From Sphingomonas citri (lineage in GTDB: Bacteria > Pseudomonadota > Alphaproteobacteria > Sphingomonadales > Sphingomonadaceae), in assembly GCF_019429485.1 (NCBI RefSeq), contig NZ_JAHXZN010000001.1, forward strand, positions 1,612,001 through 1,676,000: a stretch of 64,000 nt of DNA, given 5' to 3'. This document shows positions 44,633 through 53,342 of the stretch, one piece after another (the stretch's first letter is position 1; each line of letters starts with the position of its first letter). The translations under genes were made by a program, and so were the position numbers. The notes under the pieces were generated by a model, which was not told where the DNA came from, did no database searches, and saw only the letters and a program-made list of their open reading frames with translations.

Positions 44633-45214
44633 GTGAGGATCGCGATCATCGACACCAGCACAACGCGCGCGGCCATCATCGCCGACGGGCTGCGTGAGGC
44701 CGGGCTCGACGATCAGGTGGTGATCGATCCCGCCGGGCCGCTGGTGGCGCAGATCGAGGCGTGTGCGCCCGAGGTCGTGCTGATCAATCTCGAGAATCCC
44801 AGCCGCGACCTGCTCGAGGACTTCTTCGCCATGTCGCGCGCGCTCGACCGGCCGATCGCCATGTTCGTCGACCAGTCGGACGCCGAGGCGGCGCTCGCCG
44901 CGGTCGACGCGGGCGTCTCGGCGTATGTCGTCGACGGTCTCGCCAAGCAGCGCATCAAGCCGGTGCTCGACGTCGCGGTCCGGCGCTTCCAGGCCTTCTC
45001 GCGGCTGCAGACCGAGCTGGCCGAGGCGCGCTCCGCGCTGGCGGACCGCCAGACGATCGATCGCGCCAAGGCGATCCTGATGCGCCGTCGCGGCATCGAC
45101 GAGCCCGCGGCTTATGCGCTGCTGCGCGGCCATGCGATGCGATCGAACCGGCGCATCGCCGAGGTGGCGGAGGCGATCGTCACCAGCGACGCGCTGATGG
45201 GAGACCTGCCGTGA
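44633..45214 (+). CDS. nasT: NasT-type ANTAR antiterminator response regulator
   Basis: This 193-residue protein has an N-terminal receiver-like domain and a C-terminal ANTAR RNA-binding domain (TIDRAKAILMRRRGIDEPAA, RSNRRIAEVAEAIV). The usual phospho-acceptor site reads VVLINLENPSRD, with Asn where Asp is normal, fitting NasT being controlled by NasS rather than by phosphorylation. GTG 44633 is preferred over GTG 44627 because AGGGAG is five bases before it. The stop overlaps nasS (GTGA). Its target is the double hairpin at 46491-46557. Confidence 0.94.
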   Translation: MRIAIIDTSTTRAAIIADGLREAGLDDQVVIDPAGPLVAQIEACAPEVVLINLENPSRDLLEDFFAMSRALDRPIAMFVDQSDAEAALAAVDAGVSAYVVDGLAKQRIKPVLDVAVRRFQAFSRLQTELAEARSALADRQTIDRAKAILMRRRGIDEPAAYALLRGHAMRSNRRIAEVAEAIVTSDALMGDLP

Positions 45215-46422
45215 GCAACGAGACGCTGCGGATCGGATTCCTGCCGCTGGTCGACGCCGCGCTGCCGATCCTCGCGCATGAACTCGGCTTCGCCGAGCGG
45301 GAGGGGCTGGCGCTGCAGCTCGTCCGCGACGTCACCTGGGCGACGGTGCGCGATCGCCTGCTGTACGGCCACACCGACGCCGCGCACATGGTCGCGCCGC
45401 TCGCGCTCGCCACGGCGCTCGGGCGCGACCGGCCGGCGGTGCCGATCGCGGTGCCGTTCGTGCTCGGGCTGAACGGCAACGCGATCACCTTCTCCACCGC
45501 GCTGGGCGCCGCCTGCGGGCTCGGCGACTCGCTCGGCGACCCGGCGCAGGTCGGCGCGGCGCTGCGGGAGGTGGCGGCGGCGCGCCGTGCCGACGGGCAT
45601 CGCCTGCGCTTCGGCGTGGTGCACCGCTATTCCAGCCACAATTACATGTTGCGCTACTGGCTCGCCGCTGTCGGCATCCGCCCCGACCACGATGTCGAGA
45701 TCGTCGTCACCAGCCCGACCTTCGCGGCGGACGCGCTCGCCGCCGGCGAGGTCGACGGACTGTGCGTCGGCGAGCCGTGGAACTCGATCGCGGTCGATCG
45801 CGGCGTCGGCCGGATCGCGCTGGCGACCGCGCAGATCTGGCGGCGCGGGGTCGAGAAGGTGCTGGCGATGCGCGCCGAGGTGGCGGCCGAGCGTGCCGAC
45901 GCCACCGCACGGCTGGTGCGTGCGCTCCACGCCGCCGCGGCGCACTTCAGCCTGCCCGAGAGCGCCGAGGAGAGCGCCGAGATCCTCGCGCGCCCGTCCT
46001 ATCTCGACGCCCCCGCCGAGGCGATCCGGCGCGCGATCACCGACCGGGTGCGGCTCGTCGCCGGCGGCACGCCGGTCCATTATGCCGACTTCATGTTCCA
46101 GTACCGCGAGGCCGCCAACTTCCCGTGGCGCAGCCAGGCCGCGTGGCTGTACGCGCAGATGACGCGCTGGGACGGGCGCGCCTTCGAGGCCGCCGAGGCG
46201 GCGGTCGCGGCCGCCACGTTCCGCCCGGACCTCTACCGCGCCGCGCTCGCCGGCACGGGCGCTCCGCTGCCCGGCGCCAGCTCCAAGCTGGAGGGCGCAC
46301 TCGACGCGCCGATCGGCGCGGGCTCGACGCAGGGGCGGCTGGTGCTCGGCACCGACCGCTTCTTCGACGGCCGCGCCTTCGATCCCGACGACATACCAGG
46401 GTATCTTGCCGGCCTGCCCTGA
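45211..46422 (+). CDS. nasS: NasS-type cytoplasmic nitrate sensor
   Basis: This 403-residue protein is homologous to NrtA/CmpA periplasmic binding proteins but has no signal peptide, as expected for NasS. It starts SNETLRIGFLPLVDAALPIL. Blocks YGHTDAAHMVAPLALATALG, FVLGLNGNAITFS, RYSSHNYMLRYWLAAVGI and VDGLCVGEPWNSIAVDRGVG line the nitrate-binding cleft. NasS sequesters NasT and releases it when nitrate or nitrite binds. The GTG start overlaps the nasT stop. Confidence 0.94.
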   Translation: MSNETLRIGFLPLVDAALPILAHELGFAEREGLALQLVRDVTWATVRDRLLYGHTDAAHMVAPLALATALGRDRPAVPIAVPFVLGLNGNAITFSTALGAACGLGDSLGDPAQVGAALREVAAARRADGHRLRFGVVHRYSSHNYMLRYWLAAVGIRPDHDVEIVVTSPTFAADALAAGEVDGLCVGEPWNSIAVDRGVGRIALATAQIWRRGVEKVLAMRAEVAAERADATARLVRALHAAAAHFSLPESAEESAEILARPSYLDAPAEAIRRAITDRVRLVAGGTPVHYADFMFQYREAANFPWRSQAAWLYAQMTRWDGRAFEAAEAAVAAATFRPDLYRAALAGTGAPLPGASSKLEGALDAPIGAGSTQGRLVLGTDRFFDGRAFDPDDIPGYLAGLP

Positions 46423-46490
46423 CGGCGCAGCGGTGCTGCACCTGCGAGAAGGGGCTTGTGCGCGCGCCGCGAATCAGGCAGCTTCAGGGC

Positions 46491-46557
46491 TGCCCGGCAA
46501 TGGCGTCGGGCACGAGATAGCAGCGTCTCCCACTCCAGCGCCGGGGTGAAGACGCTG
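46491..46557 (+). promoter_or_regulatory. ANTAR-responsive double hairpin (NasT leader)
   Basis: Hairpin P1 (46491-46512) is TGCCCGGC-AATGGC-GTCGGGCA, an 8-base stem with a G-T pair. Hairpin P2 has an inner stem CACTCC / GGGGTG around loop AGCGCC (46531-46548), extended by CAGCGTCT / AGACGCTG (46521-46528, 46550-46557). Both hexaloops have A at position 1 and G at position 4, the known ANTAR recognition pattern. The element lies 40 bases before an intrinsic terminator and after nasS. Confidence 0.88.
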
Positions 46558-46596
46558 ACGGACCAAGGGCCCCGCGCCCCGTCCGACGAGGCAACG

Positions 46597-46645
46597 AAGC
46601 CGCCAGGATGCGCCCGCCATGGGCCGCCGTCCTGGCGGCTTTTTT
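46597..46645 (+). terminator. intrinsic leader terminator controlled by NasT
   Basis: AAGCCGCCAGGA (46597-46608) and TCCTGGCGGCTT (46630-46641) pair perfectly over 12 bases. A T-run ending at 46645 follows. It lies 27 bases before the transporter start, so default termination would silence the nitrate operon. Confidence 0.92.
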
Positions 46646-46672
46646 CGTTTCTGGTTCCGCGAAGGAGCAGCG

Positions 46673-47908
46673 ATGGCGACGGCATATTGGGATCGAACCG
46701 CGGGCAAGACCGGCGACTTCTGGCGCAGCGGCCACACGCCGACGCTGGTCGCGGCCTTCCTCTATTTCGACCTCGCCTTCATGGTGTGGGTATTGCTCGG
46801 CCCGCTCGCGCCCGAGATCGCGCTGACGCTCGGCCTCACCCCGGCGGAGAAGGGGCTGATGGTGGCGACGCCGACGCTCGCCGGCGCGGTGCTGCGCGTC
46901 GTCAACGGCCTCGTCGTCGACCGGATCGGGCCCAAGCGCGCGGGCGCGATTAGCCAGATGATCGTCATCGCCGGGCTCGCCAGCGCTTGGCTGCTCGGCG
47001 TGAACAGTCTCGCCGGCACGCTGGCGCTGGGAGTGATCCTCGGCTTCGCGGGCGCGTCCTTCGCGATCGCGCTGCCGCTGGCGAGCCGCTGGTATCCGCC
47101 CGAGCATCAGGGCAAGGCGATGGGACTCGCCGGCATGGGCAATTCCGGCACGGTGCTGGCGGCGCTGTTCGCGCCGGCCCTCGCCAAGGCTTTTGGTTGG
47201 AACGCGGTGCTGGGGCTCGCCTGCCTGCCGCTCACCGCGGTGCTGATGGTCTATATGGCGCTGGCCAAGGACGCGCCCAACCCGCCGGCACCGCGCTCCT
47301 TCGCGGCCTATCTCAGTCCGTTGCGCCAGCGCGACGCCTGGTCGCTGATGGGCTTCTACGCGGTGACGTTCGGCGGCTTCGTCGGGCTGGCGGCCAGCCT
47401 GCCGATCTACTTCACCGACCGCTTCGGGCTGAGCACGGTTGCGGCGGGCTATGCCACCGCGCTCTGCGTCTTCGCCGGCTCGCTGGTGCGCCCGATCGGC
47501 GGCGCGCTAGCGGATCGGATCGGCGGTAGCAGCGCGCTGTCCGCCGCGCTGGCGCTCGCCGCACTGGCGCTGGTGGGGGTGAGCGCGGCGGGCACGATGG
47601 TGGGCGCGTTGGCCTTGTTCGCGCTCGCCATGCTGGCGCTCGGCGTCGGCAACGGCGCGGTGTTCCAGCTCGTGCCGCAGCGCTTCGCCGCGGAGATCGG
47701 CGTGATGACCGGACTGGTCGGCATGGCCGGGGGCGTGGGCGGCTTCTATCTCGCCTCTTCGCTCGGCGTCGCCAAGCAATGGACCGGCAGCTTCGCGCCC
47801 GGCTTCCTCGTCTTCGCCGCGCTCGCCGGGCTCGCGCTGCTCGGCCTGACCCTCGTCAAGGCGGACTGGCGCCGCCGCTGGAGCGCCGGCGGCGACGTCC
47901 GGATCTGA
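46673..47908 (+). CDS. nasA: nitrate/nitrite MFS transporter (NarK/NasA family)
   Basis: This 411-residue 12-helix transporter belongs to the nitrate/nitrite porter family. Nitrate signature-like segments are GFAGASFAIALPLASRWYPP, AGMGNSGTVLAALFAP and VGNGAVFQLVPQRF. The N-terminal FWRSGHTPTLVAAFLYFDLA is characteristic. ATG 46673 follows AAGGAG; the frame extends upstream through the terminator, which is non-coding. It is the first structural gene after the NasT-controlled leader. Assimilatory nitrate uptake is the expected role. Confidence 0.93.
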   Translation: MATAYWDRTAGKTGDFWRSGHTPTLVAAFLYFDLAFMVWVLLGPLAPEIALTLGLTPAEKGLMVATPTLAGAVLRVVNGLVVDRIGPKRAGAISQMIVIAGLASAWLLGVNSLAGTLALGVILGFAGASFAIALPLASRWYPPEHQGKAMGLAGMGNSGTVLAALFAPALAKAFGWNAVLGLACLPLTAVLMVYMALAKDAPNPPAPRSFAAYLSPLRQRDAWSLMGFYAVTFGGFVGLAASLPIYFTDRFGLSTVAAGYATALCVFAGSLVRPIGGALADRIGGSSALSAALALAALALVGVSAAGTMVGALALFALAMLALGVGNGAVFQLVPQRFAAEIGVMTGLVGMAGGVGGFYLASSLGVAKQWTGSFAPGFLVFAALAGLALLGLTLVKADWRRRWSAGGDVRI

Positions 47909-47944
47909 CCTCACCCGACACCCTCGATTCAGACGGGAACTACC

Positions 47945-50425
47945 GTGAAACACGACCCCATCGAACCGCCCGCCGCCGATGCGCGCGAGCATCTGATCGT
48001 GATCGGCAACGGCATGGCCGGCTGCCGCGCGGTCGAGGAGCTGCTGGCCCGCGACCCCGCGCGCTATCGCGTCACGATCATCGGCGCCGAGCCGCTGGTG
48101 AACTACAACCGGATCATGCTCTCCCCCGTGCTGGCGGGCGAGAAGAGCTTCGAGGACATCGTGATCAACGATGCCGGCTGGTATGCCGACAACGGCATCA
48201 CGCTGCTGAGCGGCGACCCGGTCGCTGCGATCGACCGCGCCGCGCGCACCGTGACCACGCGCTCGGGCCTTACGCTCGCCTACGACCGGCTGCTGATCGC
48301 CACCGGCTCGGACCCTTTCGTCATCCCGGTGCCGGGCCACGATCTGCCGGGCGTCGTCAGCTTCCGCGACATGCGCGACGTCGAGGCGATGCTCGCCGCG
48401 GCGGCGCGCGGCGGCAGCGCGGTGGTGATCGGCGGCGGGCTGCTCGGGCTGGAAGCGGCGCACGGGCTCAGCTTGCGCGGCATGCGCGTGACGGTGCTCC
48501 ACTTGATGCCAACGCTGATGGAGCGCCAGCTCGACGAGGCGGCGGCGTGGCTGCTCAAGTCCGCGCTGGAGGCGCGCGGTCAGACGGTGCTGACCGGCGC
48601 CGACACCGCCGCGATCCTCGGCGACGGCCGCGTCGAGGCGGTGCGACTCAAGGACGGCACCGAGATCGCGGCGGACCTGGTGGTGATGGCGGTCGGCATC
48701 CGCCCCGCGGTGGCGCTGGCGCGCGCCGCCGGGCTCGACGTCGGTCGCGGAATCCGCGTCGACGACCATATGGTGACGAGCGACCCGGCGGTGCTCGCCG
48801 TAGGCGAGTGCGTCGAGCACGAGGGCCAGGTCTACGGGCTCGTCGCGCCGCTGTGGGACATGTGCCGCGCGCTCGCGGACGGGCTGGTCGGCACGCCGAG
48901 CGGCTACCGCCCCGCGCCGACCGCGACGAAGCTCAAGGTCGCCGGGCTCGACGTCTTCTCCGCGGGCGATTTCGCGGTCGGCGACGGCGCCGAGGACATC
49001 GTGCTGCGCGACGCCAGCCGCGGCATCTACAAGCGCGTCGTCGTCCGCGACGATCGCGTGGTCGGCGCGGTTCTGTACGGCGATACGGCGGACGGCAACT
49101 GGTATTTCGACCTGCTCAAGCGCGGCGAGAGCGTGGCGCCGTTCCGCGACGCGCTGATCTTCGGCCAGGCCTTCGCCGCGGAGAGCGCCCCGGCGGACCC
49201 TAGAGCGGCCGTTGCGGCGCTCTCCGACGGGGCGGAGATCTGCGGCTGCAACGGCGTCAGCAAGGGCAAGGTGCTGGCCTGTATCGACGGCGGCGCGCAC
49301 GGGCTCGACGCGGTGCGCGCCGGGTGCAAGGCGTCGGCGAGCTGCGGGGCGTGCACCGGCACGGTCGAGGCGCTGCTCGCGTGGCGGCTCGACGGCGCGG
49401 TCGAGACCGGGCCGAAGACGCTGTGCCGCTGCACCAGCTTCGGTCACGACGACGTGCGCCGCGAGATCGTCGCGCAGGGCATGCGCTCGATCCCCGAGGT
49501 GATGCAGCGGCTGCACTGGTCGACGCCGGACGGCTGTGCCTCGTGCCGGCCAGCGCTCAACTATTACCTGCTGTGCGCGCTGCCGGGCGACTATGTCGAC
49601 GACCAGCAGAGCCGCTTCGTCAACGAACGACTCCACGCGAACATCCAGAAGGACGGGACCTATTCGGTGGTGCCGCGGATGTGGGGCGGGATCACCAGCC
49701 CGCGCGAGCTGCGCGCGATCGCCGACGTGGTGGAGAAGTATGACGCGCCGATGGTCAAGGTGACCGGCGGCCAGCGGCTCGACATCTTCGGGATCCGCAA
49801 GGAGGACCTGCCCGCGGTCTGGGCCGATCTCAACGCCGCGGGCATGGTCTCGGGCCATGCCTATGGCAAGGCGCTGCGCACGGTGAAGACCTGCGTCGGC
49901 AGCGAGTGGTGCCGCTTCGGCACGCAGGACTCGACCGGGCTGGGCGTGAGGATCGAGCGTGCCACCTGGGGAAGCTGGATGCCGCACAAGTTCAAGATCG
50001 CGGTCAGCGGCTGCCCGCGCAACTGCGCCGAGGCGACGATCAAGGACTTCGGCATGGTGTGCGTCGACTCGGGCTACGAGCTCCACGTCGGCGGCAACGG
50101 CGGGATCAAGGTGCGCGCCACCGACCTGCTGTGCAAGGTCGCCACCGAGCGCGAGGCGATCGAGATGTGCGCCGCCTTCATCCAGCTCTATCGCGAGGAG
50201 GCGCGCTACCTCGAGCGCACCGCGCCCTGGATCGAGCGCGTCGGCCTCGCCTACGTCCAGTCGCGGCTGCTGCCCGACGCGGACGCGCGCGCCGAGCTGG
50301 CGCAGCGCTTCTGGTTCTCGCAGCAGTTCACGCAGGACGATCCCTGGGCGGCGCGTGCCGCCGGGGCCGAGCGCGAGCATCACGCGCCGATGGCGCGCTT
50401 CCAGCCGCAGGAGGAGATGGCATGA
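47945..50425 (+). CDS. nirB: NAD(P)H-nitrite reductase large subunit
   Basis: This 826-residue cytoplasmic enzyme reduces nitrite to ammonium. Domains in order are an FAD/NADH oxidoreductase (HLIVIGNGMAGCRAVEELLA; SAVVIGGGLLGLEAAHGLSL) and BFD-like [2Fe-2S] ligands (CGCNGVSKGKVLACI, CKASASCGACTG). Ferredoxin-like repeats and the sirohaem/[4Fe-4S] site (VKTCVGSEWCRFGTQDS and AVSGCPRNCAEATIKDFG) follow. It starts with GTG 36 bases after the transporter gene and overlaps nirD (ATGA). Confidence 0.97.
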   Translation: MKHDPIEPPAADAREHLIVIGNGMAGCRAVEELLARDPARYRVTIIGAEPLVNYNRIMLSPVLAGEKSFEDIVINDAGWYADNGITLLSGDPVAAIDRAARTVTTRSGLTLAYDRLLIATGSDPFVIPVPGHDLPGVVSFRDMRDVEAMLAAAARGGSAVVIGGGLLGLEAAHGLSLRGMRVTVLHLMPTLMERQLDEAAAWLLKSALEARGQTVLTGADTAAILGDGRVEAVRLKDGTEIAADLVVMAVGIRPAVALARAAGLDVGRGIRVDDHMVTSDPAVLAVGECVEHEGQVYGLVAPLWDMCRALADGLVGTPSGYRPAPTATKLKVAGLDVFSAGDFAVGDGAEDIVLRDASRGIYKRVVVRDDRVVGAVLYGDTADGNWYFDLLKRGESVAPFRDALIFGQAFAAESAPADPRAAVAALSDGAEICGCNGVSKGKVLACIDGGAHGLDAVRAGCKASASCGACTGTVEALLAWRLDGAVETGPKTLCRCTSFGHDDVRREIVAQGMRSIPEVMQRLHWSTPDGCASCRPALNYYLLCALPGDYVDDQQSRFVNERLHANIQKDGTYSVVPRMWGGITSPRELRAIADVVEKYDAPMVKVTGGQRLDIFGIRKEDLPAVWADLNAAGMVSGHAYGKALRTVKTCVGSEWCRFGTQDSTGLGVRIERATWGSWMPHKFKIAVSGCPRNCAEATIKDFGMVCVDSGYELHVGGNGGIKVRATDLLCKVATEREAIEMCAAFIQLYREEARYLERTAPWIERVGLAYVQSRLLPDADARAELAQRFWFSQQFTQDDPWAARAAGAEREHHAPMARFQPQEEMA

Positions 50426-50760
50426 CGGGTGAGTGGCTCGACATCGGCTGGATCGACGAGATCCCGCTGCGGGGCAGCCGCGTCGTGCAGGTCGACGGCG
50501 GCGACGATATCGCGCTGTTCCGCACCGGTGACGGGCAGGTGTTCGCGCTGCGCGACCGCTGTCCGCACCAGCACGGCCGCCTGAGCCAGGGCATCGTCCA
50601 TGGCGCGACGGTGACCTGCCCGCTGCACAATTGGCGGATCGCGCTGGCGAGCGGCGAGGCGCAGGGCGAGGATCGCGGCTGTACGCCGACGGTGCCGGTC
50701 AAGCTGAGCGGCGGGCGCGTGCTGCTGTGCCGCGCCAGCACGCTGCGGGCGGCGGCGTGA
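50422..50760 (+). CDS. nirD: nitrite reductase small subunit
   Basis: This 112-residue Rieske-fold partner of NirB retains a complete Rieske ligand set, CPHQHG (C-x-H) and TCPLHNWRIAL (C-x2-H). Many enterobacterial NirD proteins have lost these residues, so here it may carry an actual [2Fe-2S] cluster. It overlaps both nirB and the nitrate reductase gene by four bases. Confidence 0.95.
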   Translation: MTGEWLDIGWIDEIPLRGSRVVQVDGGDDIALFRTGDGQVFALRDRCPHQHGRLSQGIVHGATVTCPLHNWRIALASGEAQGEDRGCTPTVPVKLSGGRVLLCRASTLRAAA

Positions 50761-53342
50761 GCGTCCGCACGACCTGCGCTTATTGCGGCGTCGGCTGCGG
50801 CATCGTCGCCACCCTTACTGGTGAGCGCTCGGTCGAGATCGCGGGCGACGCCGACCATCCCGCCAATCGCGGCCGGCTCTGCTCCAAGGGCACGCATCTG
50901 GGCGAGACGGTCGGGCTCGACGGCCGCCTGCTCCACCCGATGATCGGCCAGCGCCGCGCCGGCTGGGACAAGGCGCTCGACCTCGTCGCGCGCCGCTTCC
51001 GCGCCGCGGTCGCCGAGCACGGCCCCGACAGCGTCGCCTTCTACGTCTCGGGCCAGCTGCTGACCGAGGATTATTACGTCGCCAACAAGCTGATGAAGGG
51101 CTTCATCGGCTCGGCCAACATCGACACCAACTCGCGGCTGTGCATGTCGAGCGCGGTGGCCGGGCACCTGCGCGCCTTCGGCGAGGACGTGGTGCCCGCC
51201 AGCTACGACGACGTGGACGGCGCCGACCTCATCGTGCTGGTCGGTTCGAACACCGCCTGGTGCCATCCGGTGCTGTACCAGCGGGTACGCGCGCGCTGCG
51301 CCGCCGGCGCGCGGATGGTGGTGATCGACCCGCGCCGGACCGAGACCGCCGAGGAGGCCGACCTCCACCTGCGCCTTCGGCCGGGCAGCGACGTCGCGCT
51401 GATGAACGGGCTGCTCGCCTGGTGCCGCGACCATGACGCGCTCGACCGCGACTTCCTGCGCGACCATGTCGCCGTGCCGGACGGGTTCTGGCAGCAGCTG
51501 GCCGACGGGAGCGATCTCTGGTCAGTGGCGCGCGCGTGCGATCTCGCGCCGGCCGAGCTGCGCCGCTTCTACGAGCTGTTCGTCGCGACGCCGCGCACCG
51601 TCACGCTGTTTAGCCAGGGCGTGAACCAGTCGGTGACCGGCACCGACCAGGTCAACGCGATCCTGAACGTGCACCTCGCCACCGGGAGGATCGGCAAGCC
51701 CGGCGCGCAGCCCTTCTCGGTCACGGGTCAGCCCAACGCGATGGGCGGGCGCGAGGTCGGCGGGCTCGCCACCACATTGGCGGCGCATCTCGATTTCTCG
51801 CCACCGTCGCGCGCGCTGGTGCAGCGCTTCTGGGGTTCACCCACGGTCGCGGCCAAGCCCGGGCTCAAGGCGGTCGACCTGTTCCGCGCGGTGGAGGAAG
51901 GTCGAATCAAGGCGCTGTGGGTGATGGCGACCAATCCGGCGGTGTCGATGCCCGACGCCGGGCGAGTCCGCGACGCGCTCGCGCGCTGCCCCTTCGTCGT
52001 CGTGAGCGATGTTGTCGAGGAGACCGACACCGTCCGCCTCGCGCATGTCCGGCTGCCCGCCGCGGCCTGGGGCGAGAAGGACGGCACCGTCACCAACTCG
52101 GACCGCACCGTCAGCCGCCAGCGCGCGATCTTCCCGCTCCCCGGCGAGGCGCGACCGGACTGGTGGATCGTCGCGCAAGTGGCGCGTCGTATGGGGTGGC
52201 GGACCCCCTTCGCCTATGACCGGCCGGCGGAGATCTGGCGCGAGCACGTCCGCCTCTCGACCTACGGCAACGCGGGTGAGCGGCTGTTCTCCCTCGCCGG
52301 CCACGCCGCCGGCGGCAACGCCGGCTATGACGCGCTGGCGCCGTTCCGCTGGGGCGGCACGCCCTTCGCGGACGGGCGTTTCCCCACCGCGGACGGGCGC
52401 GCGCGGCTGGTTGCCGTCGCGCAGAAGCCGCTCGCCGCGCCCCTGCGCGACTGGCCGCTGCTGCTCAACACCGGGCGTTACCGCGACCAGTGGCACAGCA
52501 TGACCCGCACCGGCCTGGCACCGAGGCTCGCGCGTCATCGTGAGGAGCCGTTGGTCGAGCTGCACCCCGACGATGCCGCGGCCGCTGGCGTGGCCGATGG
52601 TGGGCTCGCCCGCGTGACGACGCCGCAGGGCGAGACACTGTATCGCGCGCGGGTCACCGACGCGCAGCGGCGGGGCGAATTGTTCGTGCCGATCCACTGG
52701 ACCGCCCAGATCGCGAGCGGCGGGCGCACCGGCCGGCTGACACGCGCGCAGGTCGACCCGTTCAGCGGGCAGCCCGGCTTCAAGTCCTGCCCTGCGGCGG
52801 TTGACGCGGTAACCACCGCCTGGCGCGGGTTCCTGCTCGTCTCCGGCGAGCCCGCGCATCGCCCCGATTGCCTGTGGGCCACGCGGGTGAGCCTCGCCAC
52901 CGGCAGCCTGTGGGAACTCGCCGGCGACGGTGCGCTCGCCGCGATCGAGGCCTGCCTCCCGGCGGGCGAGCGGATCGAGGCCGCCGATCGCGCGCGCGGC
53001 ACGCGGCGGGTGGCAGTGTTGGCAGAGGGCCGGCTTCGCGCCGCGCTGTTCGTCACCGCGACCGGCGAGTTGCCGCCGCGCGACTGGCTGATCGCCCAGC
53101 TGAACGCACCCGCCGCGCCGACCTTGCTCGCCGGACGCCCGCCCGGCGGCGCGGTGGATCGCGGCGCGATCATCTGCGCCTGCTTCGACGTCGGGCTGCG
53201 CACGATCACTGCCGCGATTCGCGACCGCTCGCTCGCCGACGTCGCCGCGATCGGCGCTGCGCTCGGCGCTGGCACCAACTGCGGCTCGTGCCGCCCGGCG
53301 CTGGCGCGCCTTCTCGCCACGGAGACGAACGATGCCGCATGA
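50757..53342 (+). CDS. nasC: assimilatory nitrate reductase catalytic subunit
   Basis: This 861-residue molybdopterin enzyme reduces nitrate to nitrite. The N-terminal [4Fe-4S] motif is TTCAYCGVGCGI with a distal Cys in GRLCSKG. The bis-MGD domains include SRLCMSSAVAG (Cys Mo ligand), SNTAWCHPVLYQRV, TLFSQGVNQSVTGTDQ and RYRDQWHSMTRTG. A C-terminal BFD-like [2Fe-2S] domain (CACFDVGLRTI, NCGSCRPALARLL) probably receives electrons. No separate flavoprotein subunit is encoded nearby. GTG 50757 overlaps nirD. Confidence 0.96.
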   Translation: MSVRTTCAYCGVGCGIVATLTGERSVEIAGDADHPANRGRLCSKGTHLGETVGLDGRLLHPMIGQRRAGWDKALDLVARRFRAAVAEHGPDSVAFYVSGQLLTEDYYVANKLMKGFIGSANIDTNSRLCMSSAVAGHLRAFGEDVVPASYDDVDGADLIVLVGSNTAWCHPVLYQRVRARCAAGARMVVIDPRRTETAEEADLHLRLRPGSDVALMNGLLAWCRDHDALDRDFLRDHVAVPDGFWQQLADGSDLWSVARACDLAPAELRRFYELFVATPRTVTLFSQGVNQSVTGTDQVNAILNVHLATGRIGKPGAQPFSVTGQPNAMGGREVGGLATTLAAHLDFSPPSRALVQRFWGSPTVAAKPGLKAVDLFRAVEEGRIKALWVMATNPAVSMPDAGRVRDALARCPFVVVSDVVEETDTVRLAHVRLPAAAWGEKDGTVTNSDRTVSRQRAIFPLPGEARPDWWIVAQVARRMGWRTPFAYDRPAEIWREHVRLSTYGNAGERLFSLAGHAAGGNAGYDALAPFRWGGTPFADGRFPTADGRARLVAVAQKPLAAPLRDWPLLLNTGRYRDQWHSMTRTGLAPRLARHREEPLVELHPDDAAAAGVADGGLARVTTPQGETLYRARVTDAQRRGELFVPIHWTAQIASGGRTGRLTRAQVDPFSGQPGFKSCPAAVDAVTTAWRGFLLVSGEPAHRPDCLWATRVSLATGSLWELAGDGALAAIEACLPAGERIEAADRARGTRRVAVLAEGRLRAALFVTATGELPPRDWLIAQLNAPAAPTLLAGRPPGGAVDRGAIICACFDVGLRTITAAIRDRSLADVAAIGAALGAGTNCGSCRPALARLLATETNDAA

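Noticed and set aside
47507..50383. 958-codon minus-strand ORF over nirB
   Set aside because: Shadow of nirB and the transporter; composition is that of an antisense frame in a high-GC genome.
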